A stretch of 64,000 bases of DNA, taken from contig NZ_CP102509.1 of assembly GCF_024611995.1 (NCBI RefSeq), forward strand, positions 3,720,001 to 3,784,000, given 5' to 3'. A program made the position numbers and the translations under genes. The stretch comes from Streptomyces sp. NBC_00162. Its GTDB lineage: Bacteria; Actinomycetota; Actinomycetes; Streptomycetales; Streptomycetaceae. The notes below the pieces were generated by a model. It was not told where the DNA came from and ran no database searches. It saw only the letters and a program-made list of their open reading frames with translations. Shown here piece by piece: positions 52,360 to 61,029 of the stretch (position 1 is its first letter; every line of letters starts with the position of its first letter).

Positions 52360-53442
52360 GTGGCCAGTCACCGAAAGCCCAGGCAGCGCCCGCTTTCCGG
52401 CGGCACCGTACGGACCGCCGCCACCACCCTCGCCCTCGCGGGCGCTGCCACCGCCACCGCCTTCGAAGGCACCTCCCAGGCCGACCCCCGCCCCACGCCC
52501 GCGCAGGTCGAGGCCGATGTGGACCGGCTCTACGAGGAGGCCGAGGCCGCGACCGAGCGGTACAACGGGGCGAAGCAGCAGGCCGACGAGGCCGAGCGGG
52601 CGCTGGTGGGCCTGCGCGACGAGACCGCCCGCAAGACCGACCAGCTCAACGCCGCCCGCGGCACGCTCGGTTCGCTCGCGGCCGGCCAGTACCGCAAGGG
52701 GTCCCTGGGCACCGCCGTCCAGCTCGCGATGGCGGCCGACCCGCAGGAGTACCTGTCCCAGGCCTCCTTCATCTCCCGCGCCGGGGACCGCAACGCCGCC
52801 GGGATCAGCACCGTACGCCGCCGGCTCGAAGAGGTCGGCAAGCTGAAGGAGCAGGCCGCCGGACACCTCGCCGACCTCCGTGCGCAGCGGGATGAACTCG
52901 CCGAGCACAAGGCCGAGATCGAGGGCAAGCTCACCACCGCCAAGCAGCTGCTGGCCAAGCTGACCGCCGAGCAGCGTGCCGCGTACGAGGCCCGCTCGGG
53001 CGGCGGCGATCCCGCCACCCCCGCCGCCCGCCCGCAGTCCGCGCCCCCGCCGCCGCCGTCATGGGGGCACCTCCCAGCGGTAGCTGGGGGAGGTTCCCGT
53101 GCGGCCCGCGCCGTGGCCTTCGCGCACGGGGCGATCGGGAAGCCGTACATCTGGGGCGCGACGGGTCCGGGCTCCTTCGACTGCTCGGGCCTGACCCAGG
53201 CGGCCTGGCGCGCGGCCGGGGTCTCCCTCCCCCGCACCACCTACACCCAGATCAACGCGGGCCGGCGCGTCTCACGCGACCAGCTGGCCCCCGGCGACCT
53301 GGTGTTCTTCTACTCCGGGGTCACGCACGTCGGCATGTACATCGGCAACGGCCAGATGATCCACGCACCGCGTCCGGGGTCGACGGTCCGGGTGGCCCCG
53401 ATCGACTCGATGCCCTGGGCGGGCGCCTCCCGCCCCGCGTAG
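52360..53442 (+). CDS. NlpC/P60 cell-wall hydrolase with coiled coil
   Basis: A 360-residue exported hydrolase. Residues 1-45 form a signal-like N-terminus (basic, then a hydrophobic Ala/Leu stretch). A long coiled coil fills about residues 45-215 (VEADVDRLYEEAEAATERYN; KTDQLNAARGTLGSLAAGQY). A short Pro-rich linker leads to the C-terminal NlpC/P60 domain, with catalytic Cys in GSFDCSGLTQAAW and His in VTHVGMYIGNGQMIHAPRPG. The linker (about residues 234-246, SWGHLPAVAGGGS) is encoded by a 32-bp copy of a dispersed repeat. Peptidoglycan hydrolysis at division or growth sites is likely. Confidence 0.87.
   Translation: MASHRKPRQRPLSGGTVRTAATTLALAGAATATAFEGTSQADPRPTPAQVEADVDRLYEEAEAATERYNGAKQQADEAERALVGLRDETARKTDQLNAARGTLGSLAAGQYRKGSLGTAVQLAMAADPQEYLSQASFISRAGDRNAAGISTVRRRLEEVGKLKEQAAGHLADLRAQRDELAEHKAEIEGKLTTAKQLLAKLTAEQRAAYEARSGGGDPATPAARPQSAPPPPPSWGHLPAVAGGGSRAARAVAFAHGAIGKPYIWGATGPGSFDCSGLTQAAWRAAGVSLPRTTYTQINAGRRVSRDQLAPGDLVFFYSGVTHVGMYIGNGQMIHAPRPGSTVRVAPIDSMPWAGASRPA
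53061..53092. repeat. dispersed repeat core, copy 4 (inside a gene)
   Basis: ATGGGGGCACCTCCCAGCGG + TAGCTGGGGGAG, identical in its body to the core of the 32.3-kb copy and one base off the 15.1-kb copy. It sits in frame in the linker of the NlpC/P60 gene and codes for SWGHLPAVAGGG. This is insertion into coding DNA without frame loss. Confidence 0.85.
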
Positions 53443-53470
53443 CCCCGCGCAGCGCCGCAGCCCGCAGCGG

Positions 53471-54574
53471 CTACGGCGCCTTGACCGTCTTGCTCAGCCA
53501 GTCGAAGGTCTGGGGCAGCTGCTTCGACCACGAGTCGAGGTTGTGCCCGCCGGTCACCTTCTCGGAGTGCACCGCGGTCGGGCTCTTCGCGATGGCCTTG
53601 AGGTCCATGCCGGACAGGTAGCCGTCCTGCTCCGCCCCCGACATCCACAGCGAGACCGCCGGCGGCGTGGGCGTGGTCTGGAGCAGGTGCTTCAGGTTGT
53701 GGGTGCGGCGCAGCTCCGGGTCCTGGGCCACCAGCGAGGAGGGCTCCTGACCCGGGTCGTTGTAGCCGGACAGGGAGACGGCCGCGCTGTAGCGGTCGGG
53801 GTGGTTGATCGCCAGCTTGGCGGCGCAGTACGCCCCGGCCGAGTACCCGGCCACGCCCCAGGTGCGGGCCTCTTCCGAGACCCGGAAGTTGTCGGTGACC
53901 ATCTTGCGGACGTCGACGCTGAACCAGCTGTCGGCGTTGACCTTGCCGGGGATGTTGGCGCAGCCGGTGTCGGCGTTGCCCAGCAGCATGGCGCGCGGCG
54001 AGACCAGGATGAACGGCTGCACCTTGCCGCTCTTCATCAGCGGCTCCAGCACCTCGTGCGCCTTGAGCCCCTGGAACCAGGACTTGCCCGTCCCCGGTAT
54101 GCCCGGGATCAGCTCGACCACGGGGAACTTCTTGTCCTTGTAGGCCGGGTCGTCGTACTGGGGCGGCAGCCACACCATGACGTCGCCCTTGACCCCGGAG
54201 ATCTTGCCGTCGAGCTCGGTCTTCTGGACCCGGCCGCCGAGGCCCTCGACGGGCTGGAAGGCCTGCTTCACCTTCGGCGCGGACTCGGCCTTCTTCCCGC
54301 CCAGCCCGTCCGGCCCGAGGTCGGGGGCGGCGGTGACGTACTTTCCGGTGCCGAACAGATCGCCCCAGGAGGCGTAGAAGGTCATGTCCCGGTTGACCCC
54401 GATGAACACCAGCGCGATGGCGGTGACCTGGGCGAACACCACCATCAGGCCGCGGGACGCGACACGTACGACGGCAGGGCCGCGCACCTTGCTCCACACG
54501 GCCAGCGGCAGGACGACGGCGATCACGGTCAGAGCGACCGCCGTCGCGAAGAGGGGGGTCCCCGTCAGGCTCAT
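53471..54574 (-). CDS. membrane-anchored esterase
   Basis: A 367-residue protein. Two or three N-terminal hydrophobic helices (about residues 7-28, 40-60) precede an outer alpha/beta-hydrolase domain. The nucleophile elbow G-Y-S-A-G is in GVAGYSAGAYCAAKLA, with an Asp in GAEQDGYLSGMD and His in TGGHNLDSWSKQLP. It resembles Fes/antigen-85-like esterases fused to membrane anchors in actinobacteria. The ATG chosen opens a clear membrane segment; an in-frame Met 19 codons earlier is possible. Substrate unknown; possibly acyl transfer at the cell envelope. Confidence 0.83.
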   Translation of the reverse strand: MSLTGTPLFATAVALTVIAVVLPLAVWSKVRGPAVVRVASRGLMVVFAQVTAIALVFIGVNRDMTFYASWGDLFGTGKYVTAAPDLGPDGLGGKKAESAPKVKQAFQPVEGLGGRVQKTELDGKISGVKGDVMVWLPPQYDDPAYKDKKFPVVELIPGIPGTGKSWFQGLKAHEVLEPLMKSGKVQPFILVSPRAMLLGNADTGCANIPGKVNADSWFSVDVRKMVTDNFRVSEEARTWGVAGYSAGAYCAAKLAINHPDRYSAAVSLSGYNDPGQEPSSLVAQDPELRRTHNLKHLLQTTPTPPAVSLWMSGAEQDGYLSGMDLKAIAKSPTAVHSEKVTGGHNLDSWSKQLPQTFDWLSKTVKAP

Positions 54575-54664
54575 CACGGGAACGTAGAGGGCCGCACGGC
54601 CGTTCCCGGTTGCCCCTCCCCCCTGCGGCATGGATCACATCGGGATCGTCGGATCGTCCTGCGG

Positions 54665-55354
54665 CTACACCAGCCGGCGGGCCGTCGCCCAGCGGGTCAG
54701 CTCGTGCCGGTTGGAGAGCTGGAGCTTCCTGAGCACGGCCGAGACGTGCGACTCCACCGTCTTCACCGAGATGAAGAGCTGCTTGGCGATCTCCTTGTAC
54801 GCGTACCCGCGCGCGATGAGCCGCAGCACCTCGCGCTCGCGCTGGGTCAGGCGGTCCAGGTCCTCGTCGACCGGCGGGGCGTCCGTGGAGGCGAAGGCGT
54901 CGAGCACGAAGCCCGCCAGCCGCGGCGAGAACACCGCGTCCCCATCCTGCACCCGGAAGATCGAGTTCACCAGGTCGGAGCCGGTGATGGTCTTGGTGAC
55001 GTAGCCGCGCGCGCCGCCCCGGATGACCCCGATGACGTCCTCCGCCGCATCCGACACCGACAGGGCCAGGAACCGCACCTGGTTCTCGGACGCCGCCATC
55101 AGCGGGGCGCAGCGCCGCAGCACCTCGACCCCGCCGCCGCCGGGCAGGTGCACGTCCAGCAGGACGACCTCGGGCCGGGTGGCGGTGATGACGGTGACGG
55201 CCTGGTCCACATCGGCGGCCTCGCCGACGACCTCGACCCCGGTCCGCCCGGTCTCGCCGATCTCGGCCTGTACGCCGGTCCGGAACATCCGGTGGTCGTC
55301 TACGAGCACCACCCTGACGCGCCGGGTCTCCTGCACACCGCTGTCCTCGGTCAT
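54665..55354 (-). CDS. LuxR-family response regulator
   Basis: A 229-residue NarL/LuxR-type response regulator. The receiver domain (about residues 13-140) has DD near its start, the phosphoacceptor Asp in VVLLDVHLPGGGG and the Lys in GYVTKTI. The C-terminal LuxR HTH spans about residues 165-225 (LTQREREVLRLIARGYAYKEIAKQL). It overlaps the histidine kinase by ATGA and is probably its partner, in a cell-envelope stress pair of the LiaSR type. Confidence 0.93.
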   Translation of the reverse strand: MTEDSGVQETRRVRVVLVDDHRMFRTGVQAEIGETGRTGVEVVGEAADVDQAVTVITATRPEVVLLDVHLPGGGGVEVLRRCAPLMAASENQVRFLALSVSDAAEDVIGVIRGGARGYVTKTITGSDLVNSIFRVQDGDAVFSPRLAGFVLDAFASTDAPPVDEDLDRLTQREREVLRLIARGYAYKEIAKQLFISVKTVESHVSAVLRKLQLSNRHELTRWATARRLV

Positions 55355-56664
55355 GCTGCGTTCGCCGCCCTCTCCATCTCCAGCTCGACTTCCGTGCCGC
55401 CGTCGGGCGCCGACCGCAGCCGTGCGGTCCCGCCGTTGCGCTGCATCCGGCCGATGATCGATTCTCGTACGCCCATCCGGTCGTCCGGTACCGCGTCGAT
55501 GTCGAAGCCCGGTCCCCGGTCCCGTACGGACACGAACACCGTCTGCCCCTCCACCTCCGCGTACACCTGCACCGGCCCGCCCTCGCCACCGTACTTGGCG
55601 GCGTTGACCATCGCCTCGCGCGCGGCCTGGACCTGTGCGGCCAGCCGCTCGTCGAGCGGGCAGTCGCCGACGACCACGACCTCGATGGGGACGCCGTGGT
55701 GGTCCTCCACCTCGGCGGCGGTCTTCTTCACGGCCTCCGCGAGGGTGGCCGGCTCCTCGGCCTCGTCCTTGCCGGTGCCCTCGGGCTTGTACAGCCAGTT
55801 CCGCAACTCCCGCTCCTGAGCCCGCGCGAGCCGGCGCACCTCGCCGACGTCCTCCGCGTTGCGCTGGATCAGGGTGAGGGTGTGCAGCACCGAGTCGTGC
55901 ACGTGGGCGGCGACCTCGGCGCGCTCCTGGGCGCGGATGCGCATCAGGCGCTCCTCGGAGAGGTCCTGGGTCATCCGGATCAGCCAGGGTCCGGCGAGCA
56001 GCGCGACGCCGACGAGGACGGCGAGGGTGGCGGTGAGGACGTTGCCGAGCTGGGCCGCGGAGCCGCGCACGACGATGAAGACGGTGAGGCCGACGCCGAC
56101 CAGGGCGACTCCGGCGAGCGCCCGGGCCGCTTGCAGCAGCCGCCCGTGCCGTCCGGCGGCCTCGGTCCAGTGGGCCCGGCGGGCGTTGTCGGCCTGCCGC
56201 CATACGAGGACCACCCCGGCCCCGACCAGCAGCGTCGGCCACACGTACCGGCCGGAGGCGCCGCCGACCTGGACCTGCGAGATGAAGATGCCCGCGCCGA
56301 TGCACAGCGCGATCAGCGCGCTGATCTGCCCCTTGTCGGGTTTGCGCAGGCGGCGCGTGCCGTCGGGCAGGGTCTCGAAGTAGGAGCGGTGCCCGCTGCG
56401 GCCGCCGACGCCCAGCGGTACGAACACCCAGAACGCGGCGTACAGCAGCACGCCGAGGCCGTCGCCCCACATGAACAGGCCGAGGAAGGCCAGCCGGACC
56501 CAGATCACCGGCAGCCCGAGGTGCCCGGCGAGACCCCGCGCGACACCGCCGAGCATCCGGCCGTCGGCGCTGCGGTAGAGCTTGCGCTGCGGCGCTTCGT
56601 CTATGTCGGGTGCGAGCGGGGTACGGGGAGCGGCGGCGGCTGCGGGCATGTCACCAAGGGTCAC
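55351..56664 (-). CDS. PspC-domain sensor histidine kinase
   Basis: A 437-residue membrane kinase. Residues about 25-85 are a PspC domain (LYRSADGRMLGGVARGLAGH; WVRLAFLGLFMWGDGLG), followed by several transmembrane helices to about residue 215. The kinase core has the HisKA_3 phosphoacceptor His in HVHDSVLHTLTLIQRNA and HATPase_c nucleotide-binding motifs (NAAKYGGEGG; VRDRGPGFD). Its stop overlaps the response regulator start. The start could be GTG 56664 or ATG 56649; I kept the longer. It faces a divergent PspC/LiaF-like gene, suggesting envelope stress sensing. Confidence 0.9.
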   Translation of the reverse strand: MTLGDMPAAAAAPRTPLAPDIDEAPQRKLYRSADGRMLGGVARGLAGHLGLPVIWVRLAFLGLFMWGDGLGVLLYAAFWVFVPLGVGGRSGHRSYFETLPDGTRRLRKPDKGQISALIALCIGAGIFISQVQVGGASGRYVWPTLLVGAGVVLVWRQADNARRAHWTEAAGRHGRLLQAARALAGVALVGVGLTVFIVVRGSAAQLGNVLTATLAVLVGVALLAGPWLIRMTQDLSEERLMRIRAQERAEVAAHVHDSVLHTLTLIQRNAEDVGEVRRLARAQERELRNWLYKPEGTGKDEAEEPATLAEAVKKTAAEVEDHHGVPIEVVVVGDCPLDERLAAQVQAAREAMVNAAKYGGEGGPVQVYAEVEGQTVFVSVRDRGPGFDIDAVPDDRMGVRESIIGRMQRNGGTARLRSAPDGGTEVELEMERAANAA

Positions 56665-56780
56665 ACGCGCGGAGGCGGCCGGGCATCAGGGCTGCCCCCC
56701 AATTCCACCCGGGGGATATCAGGGTTGTGCCAGGGTCGGGCCCGATGCCACGGGCCGCCGCGGCCCGTCACCATGGACCC

Positions 56781-58064
56781 ATGACCGAAGTACACGATGC
56801 CCCGCCGGCAGGGCCCGGGGCGCCCCAGCCTCCCGACGCCCGGCCTCCCCTGCGCCGCAGCAAGCGCGACAAGGTCCTCGCGGGCGTGTGCGGCGGCCTG
56901 GGCCGGTACTTCGACCTGGACCCGGTGATCTTCCGGATCGTGCTGGGCGTCCTCGCGGTCACCGGCGGCGTCGGCCTGATCTTCTACGGCTTCGCGTGGC
57001 TGCTGCTCCCCCAGGAGGGCGAGGAGGACAGCGAGGCGAAGAAGATGCTGACCGGCCGGGTCGAGGGCGCCACGCTCGCGGCGGTGTTCGCCGCGCTGGT
57101 GGGCTGCGCGCTGTTCCTGTCGATGCTGGACAACGGCGTGCTCGCGGTCTTCTCGGTGCTGGTCATCCTGGCGCTGGGCGGAGCTTCGTACTGGTCGCAG
57201 CGGCGGCGGACCGCCAACCCGGTCGAGACCGAGGCCCCCGCCCCGCCGGAGACGAAGGCTCCGCCCACCCCGGGCGGCCCGTCCTGGTGGCGGGACCCGC
57301 TGGTCAAGGACGGCACCACCGGCCCGGTCGGCGCGACGGGGTACCTGTGGGGCCCCGCCGACTCCGCCCCGGCGGAGCCCGGCACGGCGCCGGCCGTCCC
57401 CGCGAAGGCGCCCGCCGCCCCGGCCCGCCCGCGCGGCGGCATCGGCGGCCGGGTCTTCGTCCTGGCACTGATCGCCGGAATCATCGGAGCGAGCGTCGAC
57501 TGGCACGGCCGGCCGCTGGGCGAGGCCCTGCAGACCGGACTGGCCGCCGCGCTGGTCGTCTTCGGGCTGGGCCTCGCAGTCAGCTCCCTGCTGGGGCGCA
57601 CCGGCTTCGGCACGGTCGTGCTGGCCGTGCTGACGGCCGGCCTGCTCGCGGGCGCCGCCGTACTGCCCCGGGACATCGGCACGGACTGGCAGGAGGTCGA
57701 CTGGCGCCCGGCGGCGGTGGCCGACGTACGGCCCGTGTACGAGGCGGGGACCGGGCTCGCCACCTTGGACCTGAGCCGTCTGGACGTGCCGAAGGGCACC
57801 ACGCTGGCCGTCGGGGCCTCCCTGGACGCGGGGCGGCTGAAGGTGATCGTGCCCCGGGAGGTGACGGCCGAGGCCGATGTCTCGATCCGGCTGGGCGACA
57901 TCCAGATGCCCGGGGACACGAGCGACGACGTACGGGTCCGCGGCGGCGGCGAACACCGGCAGGCGACCCTGCCGCCCCCCGCCGGCACCGAGGCCGGCGG
58001 GACGATCGAGCTGCACCTGAACACGGGTGTGGGACAGGTGGAGGTGGCCCGTGCGGCGTCATGA
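56781..58064 (+). CDS. PspC/LiaF-like membrane protein
   Basis: A 427-residue protein. N-terminal PspC domain (about residues 28-85, RDKVLAGVCGGLGRYFDLDP), two further hydrophobic helices (100-135), a Pro/Ala-rich linker (150-220), three helices (225-300), and a C-terminal beta-rich domain (about 330-425, DLSRLDVPKGTTLAVGASL) resembling the LiaF/DUF2154 outer domain. With the divergent PspC kinase and regulator it looks like a LiaFSR analogue, a negative regulator or sensor of envelope stress. The ATG at 56781 is the first in frame in the gap. It is coupled to a small gene downstream. Confidence 0.85.
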   Translation: MTEVHDAPPAGPGAPQPPDARPPLRRSKRDKVLAGVCGGLGRYFDLDPVIFRIVLGVLAVTGGVGLIFYGFAWLLLPQEGEEDSEAKKMLTGRVEGATLAAVFAALVGCALFLSMLDNGVLAVFSVLVILALGGASYWSQRRRTANPVETEAPAPPETKAPPTPGGPSWWRDPLVKDGTTGPVGATGYLWGPADSAPAEPGTAPAVPAKAPAAPARPRGGIGGRVFVLALIAGIIGASVDWHGRPLGEALQTGLAAALVVFGLGLAVSSLLGRTGFGTVVLAVLTAGLLAGAAVLPRDIGTDWQEVDWRPAAVADVRPVYEAGTGLATLDLSRLDVPKGTTLAVGASLDAGRLKVIVPREVTAEADVSIRLGDIQMPGDTSDDVRVRGGGEHRQATLPPPAGTEAGGTIELHLNTGVGQVEVARAAS

Positions 58065-58275
58065 GTTCCAGCCGGGACGGCTGATCGCCGGGATGGCGCT
58101 GCTGGTGGCGGGCGTGCTGTACCTGCTCGACAGCAGCGGCGAGGCCGACGTGCCCTGGTTCCTGGTCATCCCGCTCGCGGTGGGCGGCCTCTCGCTCGCC
58201 GCGCTGACCGGGATGGTGACCTACGCCGTACGGCGCGACCACCGCGATCGGATCAGCGAGTCCAGCGACAGGTAG
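58051..58275 (+). CDS. small PspC-neighbour membrane protein
   Basis: A 74-residue membrane protein with two helices (about residues 9-27, 35-58). The GTG at 58051 follows GGAGG and overlaps the end of the LiaF-like gene by 14 bp; an upstream in-frame start is less likely. Its end overlaps the convergent DoxX gene by 55 bp. No known family; probably a small subunit or modulator of the PspC/LiaF-like protein. Confidence 0.65.
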   Translation: MRRHEFQPGRLIAGMALLVAGVLYLLDSSGEADVPWFLVIPLAVGGLSLAALTGMVTYAVRRDHRDRISESSDR

Positions 58276-58733
58276 GGCGCCCCGGCGAGGATCAGCGGGG
58301 TCCAGGCCATCAGGTAGATCAGGTCGTTGCCGTAGTAGTACGGGGTCACCGCCCACGACACGGTGAGCCACAGGCTGAGCGAGATCAGCGCTCCGCCGAC
58401 GGCCGCGACACGGGTCAGCAGGCCGGCCAGCGTCCCGAGGCCGACGAGGAGCTCCCCGATGGCCAGGGCGACGGCGAAGCCGACGGGGGCCTCGAGCGCC
58501 ATGTCCACCATGGCGGGGATCGCGGAGGTGTCGCGCACCCCCCGCATCAGCTCCCCGATGGAGCCGGCGCCGGAGGCGGAGAGGAACGCGGAGTCGGTGA
58601 GCTTGTCCAGGCCCGCGTAGACGAAGGTCACGCCGAGGAAGATCCGCAGGGGCAGCAGTGCGTGCCGGCCCGCTTGCTCCCTCAACGAGGGGGCGTTCAG
58701 CAGGGGGACACCAGAGACATCAGTTCGGGTCAC
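58221..58733 (-). CDS. DoxX family membrane protein
   Basis: A 170-residue four-helix membrane protein of the DoxX family. Markers are LLPLRIFLGVTFVYAGLDK (about residues 26-44), the second helix EAPVGFAVALAIGELLVGLG, and the RVAAVGGALISLSLWL segment. Members are implicated in redox or quinol-related envelope functions, but no activity is confirmed. The long overlap with the small plus-strand gene is notable. Confidence 0.85.
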   Translation of the reverse strand: MTRTDVSGVPLLNAPSLREQAGRHALLPLRIFLGVTFVYAGLDKLTDSAFLSASGAGSIGELMRGVRDTSAIPAMVDMALEAPVGFAVALAIGELLVGLGTLAGLLTRVAAVGGALISLSLWLTVSWAVTPYYYGNDLIYLMAWTPLILAGAPYLSLDSLIRSRWSRRTA

Positions 58734-58751
58734 GCGTCATGTGTACCCCGA

Positions 58752-60008
58752 TCACTCGGCCACGTCGATGATGCATCGGTTGGATTCCACCCCGGCGGCG
58801 GTCACCACCTGGATGTCGATCCGCCCCGGTTCCACCTCGGCCGGCACCGGCACCGTCAGCACGGTGTCGGAAGGGTTGGTGAACCCGCCCGGCACCGGGA
58901 CCAGCGGCACGTGCACGTGCACCGCCCCGATCCGCACCACCAGCCGGGCCAGCATCTCCGGCGTCTGCGCCCCGGGCGGCACGAAGCCCACCCCCCGGAT
59001 CTCGATGTCGTCCCCGGGGCGGACGGCCGCGTCCAGGTCCCCGGGCTCCCGTCTGCGCACCACCGCCAGCACCAGCGGGCGGGTGCCCTCCGCGTACTTG
59101 GCCGCCATGTACACCACGGCCGACAGGGCCACCAGCAGGGCCAGGGCCCACGGCAGCTGCGGCAGCCGGTCCGGGAACCGCGCCAGCGACACCGCCGCGT
59201 AGGCCAGCACCACCGTGGAGACGAGCACGTACTGCGCGTCCGGGAAGCTCCCGCGCCCCGCGTCGTCCGTCAGCAGGTCCACCCCGCGCGGCCGGTCGGC
59301 CGGCAGCTTCTGCAGCCGCTGGCCCATGATCCGTACGGTGACCACCCGGCGCACCACGACGGCCACCACCGAGGTCAGCGAGACCACCGCCAGCAGCGGC
59401 AGCGCCCGGTCCAGGGCCAGCCCCGCGTACAGGGCCTGCCGCTCGGGGCCCGGCGCCGAGGCCGCGAGCCGCAGCGCGGGCAGCAGCGCGGCGAACGCCG
59501 TCAGCACCACCCAGGCGCTCGGCACCGCCTTGGAAGTGGACAGCCGGTTGTCCTCGCCGACCAGCGGGGCCAGCAGCCCGCCGCGCACCGACTGGGCGCG
59601 GGCCGCGACGGTGAGCAGCCCGGCCAGTACGAGGGCCGCCAGCAGCCCGGCGGTACGGGCCGTGGACCAGCCGGTGCCGAGCGCGGTGCCGACCTGGACG
59701 AGGAGCAGCATCCCGGCGGCGATCCACACGGCGAGCACGGCGCGCCGCGAGAACAGGTAAAGCCAGGAGTTCCCGGCCTCCCGGCCCCGGTCGGCGACGG
59801 TGCGGGCCGACAGGGTCAGCTCGTCGGAGACCCACTGCCGGGACGCTCCCAGGGAGTGGGCCACGGCGTCCGGCACCCCCTGTCCGGCAGCGAACTCGTC
59901 GCGCTTCTCGAGGAAGGCGACCATGGCGCGGCGGTGTCCTTCCCGTGCGCAGTCGTCGCAGGCGCAGGCTGCGGTGTGAGTACCACGGGACATCTCTTGG
60001 ACAGCCAC
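58752..60008 (-). CDS. uncharacterised multi-pass membrane protein with IPT-like tail
   Basis: A 418-residue protein starting GTG. A Cys-rich CACDDC motif lies near residues 15-20, then a charged helical region, then eight or so hydrophobic helices (about residues 83-310). The C-terminal part (about 325-418) is beta-rich (IEIRGVGFVPPGAQTPEML; NRCIIDVAE), like an Ig/IPT-type fold. I do not recognise the family. The N-terminal Cys cluster may bind metal. 18 bp upstream of the DoxX gene on the same strand, so probably co-transcribed. Confidence 0.7.
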   Translation of the reverse strand: MAVQEMSRGTHTAACACDDCAREGHRRAMVAFLEKRDEFAAGQGVPDAVAHSLGASRQWVSDELTLSARTVADRGREAGNSWLYLFSRRAVLAVWIAAGMLLLVQVGTALGTGWSTARTAGLLAALVLAGLLTVAARAQSVRGGLLAPLVGEDNRLSTSKAVPSAWVVLTAFAALLPALRLAASAPGPERQALYAGLALDRALPLLAVVSLTSVVAVVVRRVVTVRIMGQRLQKLPADRPRGVDLLTDDAGRGSFPDAQYVLVSTVVLAYAAVSLARFPDRLPQLPWALALLVALSAVVYMAAKYAEGTRPLVLAVVRRREPGDLDAAVRPGDDIEIRGVGFVPPGAQTPEMLARLVVRIGAVHVHVPLVPVPGGFTNPSDTVLTVPVPAEVEPGRIDIQVVTAAGVESNRCIIDVAE

Positions 60009-60110
60009 GTGCGTGCCGCCTCTCTGAACTACGGTGCAATGCCAGCGAATTGTGCACCACTGCGGCAGTGTTCCGGATTGCGCACGATGTCAGAGCAGGT
60101 GATTAACGGT

Positions 60111-60884
60111 TCATGATGTTGACGCCACCGGCGTGTCACCGTTTTGGCGCAGGGGTTGGTAGTTCACCCACGCGGCCAGATCGGACCCGAACCGCTCCCG
60201 CGTGGCGACCGCGCTGTGGTGGTCGATGGGCACCGGTTTCCCGGCCGCCCGCGCGATCAGCTGCACCTGCGCGGCCCGCTCGGCGGCGATGAACCACCAG
60301 ACCGCCGCGTCCACCGAGTCCCCGACCGTCAGCAGCCCCCGGTTGCGCAGGATCAGCGCCTTGTACGGGCCCAGCGCGCGCCCGATCCGGCTCGCGTCCT
60401 CGGCTCCGGCGAACTCGTCCAGCAGCGCGTGGTCCTCGTAGAAGGCACAGGCCTCCTGGGAGATCGGGGCCAGCAGCTCGCCGAGACTGGCGAGGGCGCG
60501 GCCGTACGGTGCCTGCGTGCGCACGACGGCCACCACCCCGGGGCGCTCCCGGTGCACGGCGGCGTGCACGGCGAAGGCCAGCTCGTTGACCCGGCGGTCC
60601 CCCTGGACGACCCGCCCGTCCCCGTCCACCAGCAGCAGGTCGCCGGGGGTCAGCCCGGCGAAGGCCCGCCCGAAGGGGTTCACCCAGTAGCAGTCCTCGA
60701 ACTCCGGGTCCCGCGCGCTGACGTGCCCGGACACCCCGTCCTCGTACCCGAGCCTCCCCAGCAGCCGCAGCGCCCCGGCCAGCCGCTCCTTGCGGTGGGC
60801 GCGCTCGTCGGCCGGATCCGCGTGCGCGGGCGGCATCTCGAAGCCCAGCCGTTCCACGGGTACGGGTACGGGCTGATCCGGCAT
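60111..60884 (-). CDS. class II aldolase/adducin-like protein lacking metal ligands
   Basis: A 257-residue class II aldolase/adducin-fold protein. The general frame is right: GVSGHVSARDPEFEDCYWVNP near residue 52, LLLVDGDGRVV, and the AVHAAVHRERPGVVAVV segment. However, the usual metal-binding H-T-H after V-A-V-V is R-T-Q, and the N-H-G-L-L motif is N-R-G-L-L. All three expected His ligands of fuculose-type aldolases therefore appear replaced. It is probably non-catalytic or metal-independent, as in adducin. The ATG follows GGAGG. Confidence 0.85.
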   Translation of the reverse strand: MPDQPVPVPVERLGFEMPPAHADPADERAHRKERLAGALRLLGRLGYEDGVSGHVSARDPEFEDCYWVNPFGRAFAGLTPGDLLLVDGDGRVVQGDRRVNELAFAVHAAVHRERPGVVAVVRTQAPYGRALASLGELLAPISQEACAFYEDHALLDEFAGAEDASRIGRALGPYKALILRNRGLLTVGDSVDAAVWWFIAAERAAQVQLIARAAGKPVPIDHHSAVATRERFGSDLAAWVNYQPLRQNGDTPVASTS

Positions 60885-60952
60885 GGGACCTCCTCCGACG
60901 GCTCGGGTCGCGGCGCAAGGTACCGGCGGCTTCGCCAAGTGGCCATAGAAAC

Positions 60953-60990
60953 GACGCAGCCGCCGCTCCTTGCGGAACGGCGGCTGCGTC
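60953..60990. terminator. terminator after guaA
   Basis: GACGCAGCCGCCG / CGGCGGCTGCGTC, a perfect 13-bp stem with 12-nt loop, just downstream of the guaA stop on the minus strand and upstream of the aldolase-like gene. Also contains the latter's promoter side. Confidence 0.7.
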
Positions 60991-61029
60991 TCAGGTCCGG
61001 GTGGGGACTCCGTGCGGACTACGCGGGGA

